Of a stretch of 42,703 nt of DNA, positions 1 through 8,205 are shown piece by piece (positions within the stretch are counted from its first letter, which is position 1; each line of letters opens with the position of its first letter). Below the pieces are notes generated by a model, which was not told the origin of the DNA, ran no database searches, and saw only the letters and a program-made list of their open reading frames with translations. Source of the DNA: an uncultured Prevotellaceae bacterium (GTDB lineage: Bacteria; Bacteroidota; Bacteroidia; Bacteroidales; Muribaculaceae). The translations under genes and the position numbers were made by a program. The DNA lies in contig ONOU01000023.1 in NCBI GenBank assembly GCA_900319525.1, positions 1-42,703 of the forward strand, written 5' to 3'.

Positions 1-505
1 TGCGATTGTCCCTATAGACGATGAAGTGGTAGCCTTTTTTGACCTGGTGACCAGGTTGGTCTTCGGCATAGAACTGATGGTAGGCATCGATACCCACCAA
101 CTCAACAGGACGACTGCCTACCACTTTGTCCCGGTCACGCACAACGGCCTCGATACTCTGTATGGCACTCAGCTCGCTGCGTGCAGCCTGTGAGGTGGTA
201 TCGTTACCATACTCCTCATAGAAGTTTGCAATAGCACGGTTCAGATCACGCAGGGCGATAAATGCCTGTGAATCATAGATAATCATGTTGCTTGTCACGA
301 TGGACATGTCGGTGCTGATGGGCTGGTAGCTCTCGGGGTACTTGAGCTTGTTGACAACCATCTTACGGATGCGTGAGTCTACCTTTTTCTCGATTCTTTT
401 CATCTGGGCTTGGCCAGCTAACTCGACAATCTCTTCACGCGTGTACTGCCTGCAGGCAACAGTCAGCAACATCAATGCCAGCATAAGCAAAAACTTAGTC
501 TTCAT
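1..505 (-). CDS. Lipoprotein of unknown function, cut at the left window edge
   Basis: About 168 codons are visible from an ATG at 503-505; the frame is still open at base 1, so the C-terminus is missing. The first 18 residues are a hydrophobic signal ending LLTVAC, which resembles a lipobox and suggests lipidation at Cys18. The mature part is charged, with a stretch rich in Lys, Arg and Glu (VELAGQAQMKRIEKKVDSRI) followed by mixed sequence ending near YHFIVYRDNR. I do not recognise the family. It lies 111 bases downstream of the GH20 gene on the same strand and could be its third operon member, though no overlap or shared motif shows this. The lipoprotein call is inferred from the N-terminus alone. 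Confidence 0.75.
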   Translation of the reverse strand, partial: MKTKFLLMLALMLLTVACRQYTREEIVELAGQAQMKRIEKKVDSRIRKMVVNKLKYPESYQPISTDMSIVTSNMIIYDSQAFIALRDLNRAIANFYEEYGNDTTSQAARSELSAIQSIEAVVRDRDKVVGSRPVELVGIDAYHQFYAEDQPGHQVKKGYHFIVYRDNR

Positions 506-615
506 GATAGCAAATATTTAACTAATCCAATCTTATAAAGTCAAACAGCACCATAGGAGAAAGCCATGCGAGGCGACCCATCCAATGGTGCTGTTGTCCT
601 ATTGGCGATTACCGC

Positions 616-3093
616 CTACTTGAATAGGTAGGTGGTGACGCTCTCATGGCCCAGGTAAAAGGCTTTGGCCTTGATGACCTGGGGCTGAGTCTTGACAGGA
701 ACAGGAGCCGTCCAGCGGGGAGAATCCACGGTGGGCTCGCTGCCGTCGAGGGTGTAGGTCACCAGTTCGTCGGGATACTGGGTGTTGATCATCAAATTGC
801 CATCAACCAGCTTGATGCCCGGAGGCCCCACGCGGAAGGTGTAGCCCATGCCCTTCAACAGCGGCAACTCGCGGGTACCGATCTTGAGGTTATACTGGTG
901 ACGAGCCTCGTTATAGGCCTGATTATCGGTGAGATTCTTGCTCCACTCGGGCATAGCCGTCCAGGCGCGCTCGCTCACACCCATCATCTTGGGCAGCAGC
1001 ATGTACTGCACCTCGTCAAAGCTGCGCAACGTCTCGCCCCACAGCTGGGCCTGCACGCCGATGATGTTCTCAGGTTTCTCCAGCCCCACCTTGCCGTCGC
1101 CAGCAGTGGTGATGTTGATGGGGGTGCCATCGACGGCCGTGCGGGCACTGGCATAGATGTTGGCGGGCAGTGCGCTCCAGGCGTCAAACTCATCGACCTT
1201 GCCACCCCAGTGCAGTCCCTGCTCGTTCTGGTGCCAGCTGTAAGCCATATCCATGTAGAAGTTGGTCACATTGGACAAAATCACCGGATAACCGTCATTG
1301 GCGAGACGATAGGGCACGTCGCTGCGCGAACCCACAGTGCTCCAGGCGTTCACACCTGCCACACGGGGAGCCACCATGGTGTTAAACTCAGGCTTGTGAT
1401 TCAGAGCCACTTCCTGCCAGCCCTCGATGCGGATCTTGCGGGCAGCGAGCAGCTCGCTGATGCGCTTGACGTAGTACTCGCTCACCTCGTGCTGGGTCTT
1501 GAGGCCCTCGCGCTGCATGAGTGCCTGCACGTCGGGACTCTTGGACCAAGCGTTATTGGGCACCTCGTCACCGCCCAGGTGGACGATTTCGAGCTTGAGG
1601 CCAGCTTCCTTATACATCTTCTCCAACTCGGCTACCACGCGGTCGATGAAGCGGTAAACGTCATCGCTGGCCACATTGAGCACGTTGTCGTGATAGCTCT
1701 GGGCCGAGGTGTAAACGCTCTCGTTCTTGTCATCCCACAGGCGGAACTGCTCGGCCGTGGGGTTATTCTTGGCACGGTTTTTCATCGCCACGATGGCGGC
1801 ACGGGCATGGCCGGGCGTCTCAATCTCGGGAATGACGCGCACACCACGTGAACGGGCATACTTCAGCAGGTCGATGAACTCGGCACGGGTGTAATAGCCG
1901 TTGGCACACTGCGACAAGTCATCGGGATTACCGTTGCCGTCAAATATCTGGGCCAGATAGCCGTTCTCGTCGAGCGTGGCGCCACGGCGGGCTGCCACCT
2001 GCGTCAACTCGGGAAAACCGGGGATTTCCAGTCGCCAGGCCTCATCATCGGTGAAGTGGAACTGGATGGTGTTGATCTTGTAGTAGGCCAGCAGGTCTAT
2101 CGTGCGCTTGAAATCGGCGGGCTTGATGACGAAGTTGCGGGCAATGTCGAGCATCACGCCACGATAGCCAAAATCAGGCCAGTCGATGACGAAGCAGTTC
2201 TGCAGGCGGTGTCCCTTGCTGTGGTCAAGAGCCGCAATGAGCGTCTTCACACCGTTCATCAGGGCCGCCTGGGTGACGCCATGAATGGAGATCTTGCCAT
2301 CGTGCACACGCAGGGTGTAATACTCTCCATTGGTGCTCAACTTCTTGTCCAGCAAGAGCTCAATCACAGTGCTCTGACCACTGGAGGCATACACGCCACG
2401 CTTTTGCAGTTCACTGGTGAGCAATGCCTTGGCACGGCGATAACCGCCCCACTGCAAGAATTTTCCCGTCTTGATGGTCACCAGGCTGCCCACCTGGGTG
2501 AAGCCGTCCTCAATATCCACCTGCTTGGGAGCAGGGAAGATGTCGTAGTCATTGCCCGTATAGCCGTCGCCAAAGCCGTTGATGGCCTCGTTATAGCTGT
2601 ACATGTAATTGCCGTCGGGATAGGCCTTGTGGTCACGCCACTGCCCAGGCTTGTCGAGCGGTGAACAGCTGATGGCGACCGTCTGGGGGTGAGCCATGTC
2701 ACCGCCCATCACCACATGACCACCAGCGGGGACGTAGCACTTGTTGACCAGGCTGCCACCCATTACCAGATCAATCACCAGCGAATCGCCGGCAGCCACG
2801 GGCTTGTAGTTGGCATTGGGCTTGATGCGGTAGTAGGTTGTCGATACCTCCTTGATATCCACAGGACATCCAGCAGGCAAGGTCACCGAACGGGAGAACT
2901 GATTAAAAAAGAATTCCCAATCGGCACCCAGCGGCTGCTTGGAGACGTTCTTAATGACGAAGCGCGAACTGTAGTTGTTTGCCGCGGCATTGTTCTGTCC
3001 CATTTGCCAAGCTACAGCGATGGGCGACTGGGCACTCAACGCCAGCGCCATCATGGCACAGGACAAGATAGTTAAAAACTTGAATTTCTTCAT
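616..3093 (-). CDS. Secreted beta-N-acetylhexosaminidase, glycoside hydrolase family 20
   Basis: 825 residues. It should release terminal GlcNAc or GalNAc from glycans (host mucin, N-glycans or chitooligosaccharides) by substrate-assisted catalysis. Order of domains: signal peptide (1-21, ending ALSAQ), an N-terminal CHB_HEX-like domain (about 25-150), a GH20b domain (about 185-300), the TIM barrel (about 308-690) and a C-terminal CHB_HEX_C-like beta domain (about 770-825, with YTLDGSEPT). The catalytic pair is in HLGGDEV at Asp509-Glu510; the barrel starts at DFGYRGVMLDIARNF. Length and architecture match full-size periplasmic or surface hexosaminidases of Bacteroidota. Its ATG overlaps the TGA of the upstream phosphatase gene by four bases (ATGA), so translation is probably coupled. 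Substrate specificity cannot be read from the sequence. Confidence 0.95.
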   Translation of the reverse strand: MKKFKFLTILSCAMMALALSAQSPIAVAWQMGQNNAAANNYSSRFVIKNVSKQPLGADWEFFFNQFSRSVTLPAGCPVDIKEVSTTYYRIKPNANYKPVAAGDSLVIDLVMGGSLVNKCYVPAGGHVVMGGDMAHPQTVAISCSPLDKPGQWRDHKAYPDGNYMYSYNEAINGFGDGYTGNDYDIFPAPKQVDIEDGFTQVGSLVTIKTGKFLQWGGYRRAKALLTSELQKRGVYASSGQSTVIELLLDKKLSTNGEYYTLRVHDGKISIHGVTQAALMNGVKTLIAALDHSKGHRLQNCFVIDWPDFGYRGVMLDIARNFVIKPADFKRTIDLLAYYKINTIQFHFTDDEAWRLEIPGFPELTQVAARRGATLDENGYLAQIFDGNGNPDDLSQCANGYYTRAEFIDLLKYARSRGVRVIPEIETPGHARAAIVAMKNRAKNNPTAEQFRLWDDKNESVYTSAQSYHDNVLNVASDDVYRFIDRVVAELEKMYKEAGLKLEIVHLGGDEVPNNAWSKSPDVQALMQREGLKTQHEVSEYYVKRISELLAARKIRIEGWQEVALNHKPEFNTMVAPRVAGVNAWSTVGSRSDVPYRLANDGYPVILSNVTNFYMDMAYSWHQNEQGLHWGGKVDEFDAWSALPANIYASARTAVDGTPINITTAGDGKVGLEKPENIIGVQAQLWGETLRSFDEVQYMLLPKMMGVSERAWTAMPEWSKNLTDNQAYNEARHQYNLKIGTRELPLLKGMGYTFRVGPPGIKLVDGNLMINTQYPDELVTYTLDGSEPTVDSPRWTAPVPVKTQPQVIKAKAFYLGHESVTTYLFK

Positions 3094-3590
3094 TGTATTC
3101 TATTGTTTTGTTTGATAATTCGATCCAGCAGGTTGTCGCAGGCATCCTCCAGCAGGTCCAGCACCAGTTCAAAGCCCTCGCTGCCCTCATAGTATGGGTC
3201 GGGCACGTGGTCATAATGGGGAAACTGTCGAATGTAATCACCCATCATCACCACCTTGTCCTGTTGCTCGATGGTTGCCGTCTTGTAGCGGAGGTCTTCC
3301 ACATTGGTGGCATCCATGCCCACAATCAAGTCAAAGTCGTCAAAGTCGGCCGCACGCACCTGCCGAGCACGGTGAGTCAGTTCGTAGCCACGGGCACGCG
3401 CATGCACGCGCATCCGTTTGTCCGGCAGGTCACCGATGTGCCATGCGCCAATGCCTGCCGAGTCGATATAAAACCGATCGGTCAAGCCCCGCTCATCGAC
3501 CAGACGTTGCATCACCGCCTGGGCCGCCGGCGACCGGCAAATATTCCCCAGACAGACGAAAAGGATGCTGTATTTCAAGGATTCATTCAT
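3090..3590 (-). CDS. Low-molecular-weight protein-tyrosine phosphatase
   Basis: 166 residues, the usual size of the LMW-PTP family. The P-loop CLGNICRS starts at Cys13 (nucleophile) and ends with Arg19 (CX5R); the general acid is Asp131 in VPDPYY. The family hydrolyses phosphotyrosine, in bacteria often that of tyrosine kinases controlling capsule export, but no such kinase is in this window. It could also be an arsenate reductase of the same fold; the DPYY segment favours the phosphatase. Its stop overlaps the start of the GH20 gene (ATGA), placing it first in that unit. A degenerate -7 box (TAATATTG, read on the minus strand) sits at 3601-3608, very close to the start. Confidence 0.93.
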   Translation of the reverse strand: MNESLKYSILFVCLGNICRSPAAQAVMQRLVDERGLTDRFYIDSAGIGAWHIGDLPDKRMRVHARARGYELTHRARQVRAADFDDFDLIVGMDATNVEDLRYKTATIEQQDKVVMMGDYIRQFPHYDHVPDPYYEGSEGFELVLDLLEDACDNLLDRIIKQNNRIQ

Positions 3591-3723
3591 TTTGAAGGTG
3601 CAATATTACAAAAAATCGCTGAAATTAGATACTTGCAGGGATGGTTTTTTCGTTATTTATATGTAACTTTGCTTGCTCAAACGTAGAACTACAACCACAA
3701 TGATGTGGGCTGAATATATTTTT

Positions 3724-4461
3724 ATGATGAACCGTAACCTCTTGCGTGCACTACCGCTACTACTGCTCTCGTCGTGCGGGCATGGCGGCAATAGGCAAGA
3801 ACAAGATACCACGGCATGGGATTACGAGGCACCGCCCGCCATGCCAGTTAACCGCAACATCACCGGTGACAGCATGGGCCTCATCGCCGATGCCGACATT
3901 CATCGCCTCCCCACCTACATCGAACAGCGCCCCCTCAAGGAGATTTTCAACGACAGTAACGCCCTGCAGCTCGAGGCAGCCGAGAAGAACGGCTTCAAGC
4001 CCGTGTCAAGCCTGCGCGAAGCCTATAACATTGACCGGCCATTAGTACGGATTTTCTCTTGCGATGCCTATATGCTCGATGACTTGAGCGCATCGGTGCC
4101 TTATCTTGTACCCAAGGCCGCCCAGCTGCTCAAGGAGATAGGCTACGCCTTCCAGGACACGATCAAGAAGCGCGGCGGCAAGGCCTACCGCATCAAGGTC
4201 ACCAGCGTGACGCGCACCATCTACAGTGTCTCCAAGCTCATGCGCCGCAACCGCGCCGCGACCGAGAACTCCTGCCACCGCTACGGCACCACATTCGACA
4301 TCAGCTGGGTGAAGTTTGACTGCATGGACCCGAGCATGGTCATTTCTCTTGAAGATTTAAAGAACATCCTCGCCGAGGTGGTGCAAGACTTCAGGAAACG
4401 CGGACGATGCTATGCCATCTTTGAACGCAAGTCGGGCTGCCTGCACATCACTGTGAGATAA
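3724..4461 (+). CDS. DUF5715-type lipoprotein with a peptidase-M15-like zinc motif
   Basis: 245 residues from the ATG at 3724. An upstream in-frame ATG at 3673 is disfavoured because it would sit on the predicted transcription start (TAACTTTG at 3664-3671) and hide a good lipoprotein signal (MMNRNLLRALPLLLLSSC). The C-terminal half, from about residue 135, matches my memory of DUF5715, a Bacteroidota family of unknown function. It contains SCHRYGTTFD, which fits the SxHxxGxAxD zinc signature of D-Ala-D-Ala carboxypeptidases and VanY-like M15 peptidases with Thr for Ala, and ends with CLHITVR, where the M15 family has its last zinc His. A cell-wall peptidase activity is therefore an inference. 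It is divergent from the phosphatase gene and 42 bases upstream of the HAD gene. Confidence 0.85.
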   Translation: MMNRNLLRALPLLLLSSCGHGGNRQEQDTTAWDYEAPPAMPVNRNITGDSMGLIADADIHRLPTYIEQRPLKEIFNDSNALQLEAAEKNGFKPVSSLREAYNIDRPLVRIFSCDAYMLDDLSASVPYLVPKAAQLLKEIGYAFQDTIKKRGGKAYRIKVTSVTRTIYSVSKLMRRNRAATENSCHRYGTTFDISWVKFDCMDPSMVISLEDLKNILAEVVQDFRKRGRCYAIFERKSGCLHITVR

Positions 4462-4468
4462 CAAAAAC

Positions 4469-4482
4469 ATAATGTACATTAT
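4469..4482. promoter_or_regulatory. Perfect 14-base palindrome upstream of the HAD gene
   Basis: ATAATGTACATTAT is self-complementary and lies between the DUF5715 stop and the HAD start. It could be an operator or a small AT-rich hairpin; no regulator can be linked to it from the window. Confidence 0.35.
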
Positions 4483-4503
4483 AATATAACTAGTTTCAAA
4501 CCA

Positions 4504-5244
4504 ATGACCTTACAACAGACGATAGCCGAGTACCTGAAATATACAGGGCAGAAAGGCTTAGACATCAGCGCCGCACTCATCGACTGTGACGGTGTTCTCT
4601 ACGACTCAATGAAGTACCACACCCAGGCCTGGGTGAAACTCATGAAGAAAAACGGCATCAAGTGTACCCGCGATGAGTTCTATGAACTGGAGGGCATGAC
4701 CGGCAGCGAAATCATCAAGATGAAGTTCAAGACCGGTGCCGGCAAGAACATCACCGACGATGAGGCCCGCGCACTCTACGGCGTGAAGACCCGCTACTTC
4801 CGCGAACTGGGCGAGGCCCCCGTAATGCCTGGCGCAGTGCGTGTGCTCGAGGCCCTCAAGGAGGCTGGCGTGGACCGCATCCTGGTGACCGGTTCTCAGC
4901 AGGACACCATACTGGAACGCATCGAGAAAGATTTTACCGGCCTCTTTGGCGAGATCAAAGTCACTGGCCACGATGTGCGCAAGGGTAAGCCCAACCCCGA
5001 GCCCTACTTGAAAGGAATGGCCAAGGCCGACAAGAAGCCTCACCAGTGCATCGTCATCGAGAACGCTCCGTTAGGCTGCCAGGCAGGCCATGCCGCCGGC
5101 TGCTTCACCATTGGCGTGACAACGGGACCTATCCCCGAGAAGGACTTGCTCAAGGCTGGTGCCGACCTCGTCTATAAGAACATGGACGAGCTGGCAGCCG
5201 CCCTGCCCGCACTGCTCGTGGCACTGAGCATCGTCAAGGCCTAA
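4504..5244 (+). CDS. HAD-superfamily phosphatase, beta-phosphoglucomutase-like
   Basis: 246 residues. Motif I is DCDGVLYDS with Asp27 and Asp29; a helical cap follows (about 40-105), then motif II in ILVTGSQ, Lys in motif III (GKPNPEPYL) and motif IV around CIVIENAPLG. This order is that of subfamily IA HAD enzymes such as beta-phosphoglucomutase, phosphoglycolate phosphatase and sugar-phosphate phosphatases. Motif IV has the ENAPLG form seen in phosphoglucomutase-like members. The true substrate cannot be assigned. It precedes aroB by 105 bases that hold a large inverted repeat, and is preceded by a perfect 14-base palindrome at 4469-4482. Confidence 0.9.
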   Translation: MTLQQTIAEYLKYTGQKGLDISAALIDCDGVLYDSMKYHTQAWVKLMKKNGIKCTRDEFYELEGMTGSEIIKMKFKTGAGKNITDDEARALYGVKTRYFRELGEAPVMPGAVRVLEALKEAGVDRILVTGSQQDTILERIEKDFTGLFGEIKVTGHDVRKGKPNPEPYLKGMAKADKKPHQCIVIENAPLGCQAGHAAGCFTIGVTTGPIPEKDLLKAGADLVYKNMDELAAALPALLVALSIVKA

Positions 5245-5260
5245 ACCATTTCAACTTAGC

Positions 5261-5329
5261 CTCACGCTAAGGCGCTAAGCACCTAGGCACACCACAATCA
5301 GCCCTGGCGGCTTAGCGCCCTAGCGTGAG
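5261..5329. repeat. Long inverted repeat between HAD and aroB genes
   Basis: CTCACGCTAAGGCGCTAAG at 5261-5279 is complementary, with one mismatch, to CTTAGCGCCCTAGCGTGAG at 5311-5329. The first 15 bases recur at 29955-29969 and 33488-33502, and a shorter form at 25356-25368, so this is a member of a dispersed family rather than a local terminator. No T-run follows. Confidence 0.75.
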
Positions 5330-5349
5330 ATTTTAAGCGATAAACAGTC

Positions 5350-6384
5350 ATGGGACAGAACCTCATTTTCACTAACGACGTCCAGGCGGCTATTGACCGG
5401 TTGACTAATGACAGCGACCACAATCTGACCGTATGGATTGCCGACGTGAATACCGCCCGCCTAATGCCTGCCCCAGCCCACTTCATCACCATCCCCGACG
5501 GCGATGAGAACAAGACGCTGGCTACCGTCACCCGCGTGTGGGACGAGATGGAGCGCATGGGCGCAACACGCCGCTCGCTGGTCATCAACCTAGGGGGCGG
5601 CATGGTGACCGACCTGGGGGGATTTGCAGCAGCAACCTTCAAGCGAGGTGTGCGGTTCATCAATGTACCCACCACGCTGCTGGGCGCCGTCGATGCTGCC
5701 GTGGGAGGCAAAACGGGTTTCAACTATCACGGGCTGAAAAACGAAATCGGTACCTTTGCCCCCGCCAGCGACGTGATTATCTCCACACGCTTTTTTGACA
5801 CACTGCCTGTCGAGGAAATGAAATCGGGGTATGCCGAGGTGCTCAAGCATGCGATGCTCAGCAACCGCGATGAGTTTCTCAGACTGCTGGACCATGATTT
5901 TAACGCACCCATTGACCATGACGACCTGCTGGAACGGCTGCGCCGCTCGGTTCAAGTCAAGGTCGATATTGTAGCCCGCGACCCCAACGAGCAGGGCGAA
6001 CGCAAGGCGCTGAACCTGGGGCACACCATCGGGCACGCCCTTGAGAGCCTGGCCATGAAACGTGAAAAGCCTGTGCCTCACGGCTATGCTGTCGCTTGGG
6101 GACTGGTTACCGAAACCATACTCTCCCATATCAGACTGCAATTCCCCAGCGAGGACGTACACCGCCTAGGGCACTTTGTGCGAGACAATTACCGCGGTTT
6201 CCCCTTTACCTGTGACGACTATGATGAGTTGCTGGCCCTGATGCGCCACGACAAGAAGAGCCGTAACGGCGAGATCACGTGCACCCTGTTAACCAGTATT
6301 GGTGACTACCGCATCGACCAGGCCGTCACCCCCGACGATATCACCGCTGCCCTTGACATCCTGCGCGACCACCTCGGTCTTTAG
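5350..6384 (+). CDS. aroB: 3-dehydroquinate synthase
   Basis: 344 residues, near the normal length. It converts DAHP to 3-dehydroquinate, step two of the shikimate pathway, using NAD and a divalent metal. Visible motifs: GDENKTL (NAD region), GGGMVTDLGGF at 82-92, AVGGKTGFN (about 117-125), and metal ligands Glu163 (SGYAEVLKH), His225 (LNLGHTIGHA) and His244 (HGYAVAWG). The protein is complete with no missing catalytic residue. No other aro gene is near. A leader of 105 bases separates it from the HAD gene and contains a 19-base inverted repeat, so cotranscription is uncertain. Confidence 0.97.
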   Translation: MGQNLIFTNDVQAAIDRLTNDSDHNLTVWIADVNTARLMPAPAHFITIPDGDENKTLATVTRVWDEMERMGATRRSLVINLGGGMVTDLGGFAAATFKRGVRFINVPTTLLGAVDAAVGGKTGFNYHGLKNEIGTFAPASDVIISTRFFDTLPVEEMKSGYAEVLKHAMLSNRDEFLRLLDHDFNAPIDHDDLLERLRRSVQVKVDIVARDPNEQGERKALNLGHTIGHALESLAMKREKPVPHGYAVAWGLVTETILSHIRLQFPSEDVHRLGHFVRDNYRGFPFTCDDYDELLALMRHDKKSRNGEITCTLLTSIGDYRIDQAVTPDDITAALDILRDHLGL

Positions 6385-6449
6385 ACAAGCCCCAAAACAC
6401 CTGAATATCTCCTTTTTGTAAATTTTTCACGACTTTTTATCAAGTTTAC

Positions 6450-6480
6450 TTGTCATTTTGAAAAGTTTACTTTACCTTTG
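6450..6480 (+). promoter_or_regulatory. Bacteroidota-type promoter of the membrane protein/XRE pair
   Basis: TTG at 6450-6452 and TACCTTTG at 6473-6480, separated by 20 bases, match the -33/-7 pattern of the primary sigma factor in this phylum. The start codon follows about 56 bases downstream. Confidence 0.65.
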
Positions 6481-6485
6481 TCGCC

Positions 6486-6497
6486 GTAATCGATTAC
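6486..6497. promoter_or_regulatory. Perfect 12-base palindrome, candidate XRE operator
   Basis: GTAATCGATTAC begins six bases after the -7 box, so it overlaps the expected transcription start. A dimeric helix-turn-helix repressor bound here would block its own operon. Symmetry and position are seen; binding is inferred. Confidence 0.45.
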
Positions 6498-6536
6498 AAA
6501 GACAACCATGTTCAACAATTTAAAGAGGTTTCAATT

Positions 6537-6998
6537 ATGAATTACAGTTATTTATTCCCACCTGTATTCAAGAAAATCGGTTGGGTTTTGTTTGTGATCT
6601 TCGCAGTACTGAATGTACTGTGGATGACAGGTGATATTGAGGGATTATTACCTGCGTGCAAAGTGTTTAGCATCTGGCCAGACGAGGGCAAATTCATCAT
6701 GACTAATGACGACTGGACCGATGAGATATGCATCGTTGGCATGATCTTATCGCTGCTCTTTATCACATTTGCCCGTCTCAAGCAGGAGGACGAGTTTACT
6801 ATCAACCTGAGGATGAAATCAATGGCCTGGGCTGTCAAGGGTTATGGACTCATCATCATTATCGCAACGCTATTTATCTACGGCTTCAACTGGCTGTATG
6901 TCATGCTATTGTCAGTCTATCTGATATTCTTTCTTTTCATTATCAAATTCTATTATGAACTAGAAAAGTTCAGGAAGGAGGTCCCTCATGAAGAATAA
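6537..6998 (+). CDS. Small four-helix membrane protein paired with an XRE regulator
   Basis: 153 residues. Hydrophobic segments lie near 14-32 (GWVLFVIFAVLNVLWM), 62-79, 93-113 and 114-136, so about four membrane helices with a charged C-terminal tail. Between the first two helices is an acidic loop (WPDEGKFIMTNDDWTDE). I do not recognise a characterised family; DUF2178-like proteins have this size and partner, but the match is only general. It overlaps the following XRE gene by 11 bases, the usual arrangement of small membrane protein plus Cro/CI-type regulator pairs in Gram-positives and Bacteroidota. Function unknown; sensing or signal relay to the regulator is speculation. Confidence 0.85.
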   Translation: MNYSYLFPPVFKKIGWVLFVIFAVLNVLWMTGDIEGLLPACKVFSIWPDEGKFIMTNDDWTDEICIVGMILSLLFITFARLKQEDEFTINLRMKSMAWAVKGYGLIIIIATLFIYGFNWLYVMLLSVYLIFFLFIIKFYYELEKFRKEVPHEE

Positions 6999-7188
6999 TG
7001 TCAGAGTGGAACGAGCCATACACCACATGACCCAGGCCCAACTGGCCGAGCGCATCGGTGTGAGCCGCCAGACCATCAATGCCATCGAGAGCGGCAAATA
7101 TGTTCCCTCAACCGTGTTAGCCTTAAAGATATCGGTTGTTTTCAATAAGCCCGTCAACGAATTATTCTCTCTTGAAGAACAGGATTAA
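6988..7188 (+). CDS. XRE/Cro-CI family small transcriptional regulator
   Basis: 66 residues, essentially only a helix-turn-helix: RAIHHMTQAQLAERIGVSRQ then TINAIESGKYVPS, followed by the closing helix LALKISVVFNKPVNELFSL. This is the YozG-like class of minimal Cro/CI regulators. It starts inside the end of the upstream membrane protein gene (11-base overlap), so the two products are made together. A perfect 12-base palindrome just after the pair's promoter is a natural candidate for its own operator (inference). Confidence 0.92.
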   Translation: MKNNVRVERAIHHMTQAQLAERIGVSRQTINAIESGKYVPSTVLALKISVVFNKPVNELFSLEEQD

Positions 7189-7200
7189 TCAGTAAAGCGT

Positions 7201-7231
7201 GACTAGAAAGGGGCATTTCTCCTCTCTAGTC
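7201..7231. terminator. Hairpin between convergent XRE and EamA genes
   Basis: GACTAGA at 7201-7207 pairs with TCTAGTC at 7225-7231, with further imperfect pairing inside around a CATTT loop. It sits exactly between two converging genes, so it may end both transcripts. The T-run is weak (gcgtgcttttc). Confidence 0.5.
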
Positions 7232-7249
7232 GCGTGCTTTTCATGGAGC

Positions 7250-8179
7250 CTATTTCCAGTGCCAGAGGCGGGAGACGGCATGAGTGATTGTGCGCAGGTG
7301 GAAATCTTTTCCTATAACGACGAGCATCACGGCAAAGAGGATGAACAGGATGCCCACGATGAGGCGCGGCGTCAACGTCTCGCCAAAGATAATCACACCG
7401 ATAGCCACTGCCGTCAGCGGTTCCAGGGCTCCCAGGATGGCCGTGGGCGTGGCACCCACATGATTGACAGCCACCGTCATGAACACCAGCGAGAGGATGG
7501 TGGGAACAATGCTCAACCACACAGCAAAACTCCACGCTCGTGGCGACGGCAGGACATGAAGATACAATTCCGGCGACGTGAAGGAATAAAGTATCAGCGT
7601 GATTTCACACACCAGCATGGCATAGAAAGTGACCTTGAACGACGACATTTTGATATCGGACTGGTTGACGACGATGATATAGATGGCATAGGCCAACGAG
7701 GAAAGGATGCACAGCACAATGCCGATGACGCTCAACGACACTCCTGCCCCACCCTTGTAGAGCAGACCGATGCCCACCAGCGACAGGACAATGGCCATAA
7801 CGGTCATCGAGGTAACCTTTTCCTTGAAGAAAAGCGCCATAATCACCGCCACCATCACGGGATAGACAAACAGGATGGTCGATGCGATGCCCGCGTCCAT
7901 GAAGTGGAAACTCTGGTAATAGGTAATGCTTGAGGCCGCAAACAGGACTCCAAGGGAGAACAGCACCTTGAACTCCCGGCGCGTGACCTTGAAGTCAATG
8001 CGCTTGATCAGCATGATCACCGCCAGCAATATGACGGCCAGGCCAAAACGATGGGCCAGCACGGTTGCCGTGTTCACGCCTTCCTCATAGAGCGGCAGCG
8101 CGCCAAAAGGATTTGTGCCGTAGCACACCGCCGACAGGATGGCACACAAGATACCGATGGATTTTGATTGTTTTGACAT
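7250..8179 (-). CDS. EamA/DMT-family membrane transporter
   Basis: 309 residues with about ten hydrophobic segments in two EamA repeats (about 7-145 and 157-295). The second repeat carries the typical NHVGATPTAILGALEPLTAV and IFGETLTPRLIVGILFILF stretches. The drug/metabolite transporter superfamily exports amino acids, nucleosides or toxins, or imports metabolites, and the substrate cannot be told from sequence. It follows the GH53 gene by 26 bases on the same strand, so the two are probably cotranscribed. The link to galactan use is only positional. Confidence 0.93.
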   Translation of the reverse strand: MSKQSKSIGILCAILSAVCYGTNPFGALPLYEEGVNTATVLAHRFGLAVILLAVIMLIKRIDFKVTRREFKVLFSLGVLFAASSITYYQSFHFMDAGIASTILFVYPVMVAVIMALFFKEKVTSMTVMAIVLSLVGIGLLYKGGAGVSLSVIGIVLCILSSLAYAIYIIVVNQSDIKMSSFKVTFYAMLVCEITLILYSFTSPELYLHVLPSPRAWSFAVWLSIVPTILSLVFMTVAVNHVGATPTAILGALEPLTAVAIGVIIFGETLTPRLIVGILFILFAVMLVVIGKDFHLRTITHAVSRLWHWK

Positions 8180-8205
8180 GAAAGTGTGTGTTGATGTAGT
8201 GATTA

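Noticed and set aside
616-1851. A 401-codon plus-strand frame within the GH20 gene
   Set aside because: Shadow of the GH20 coding strand; no start context or motifs.
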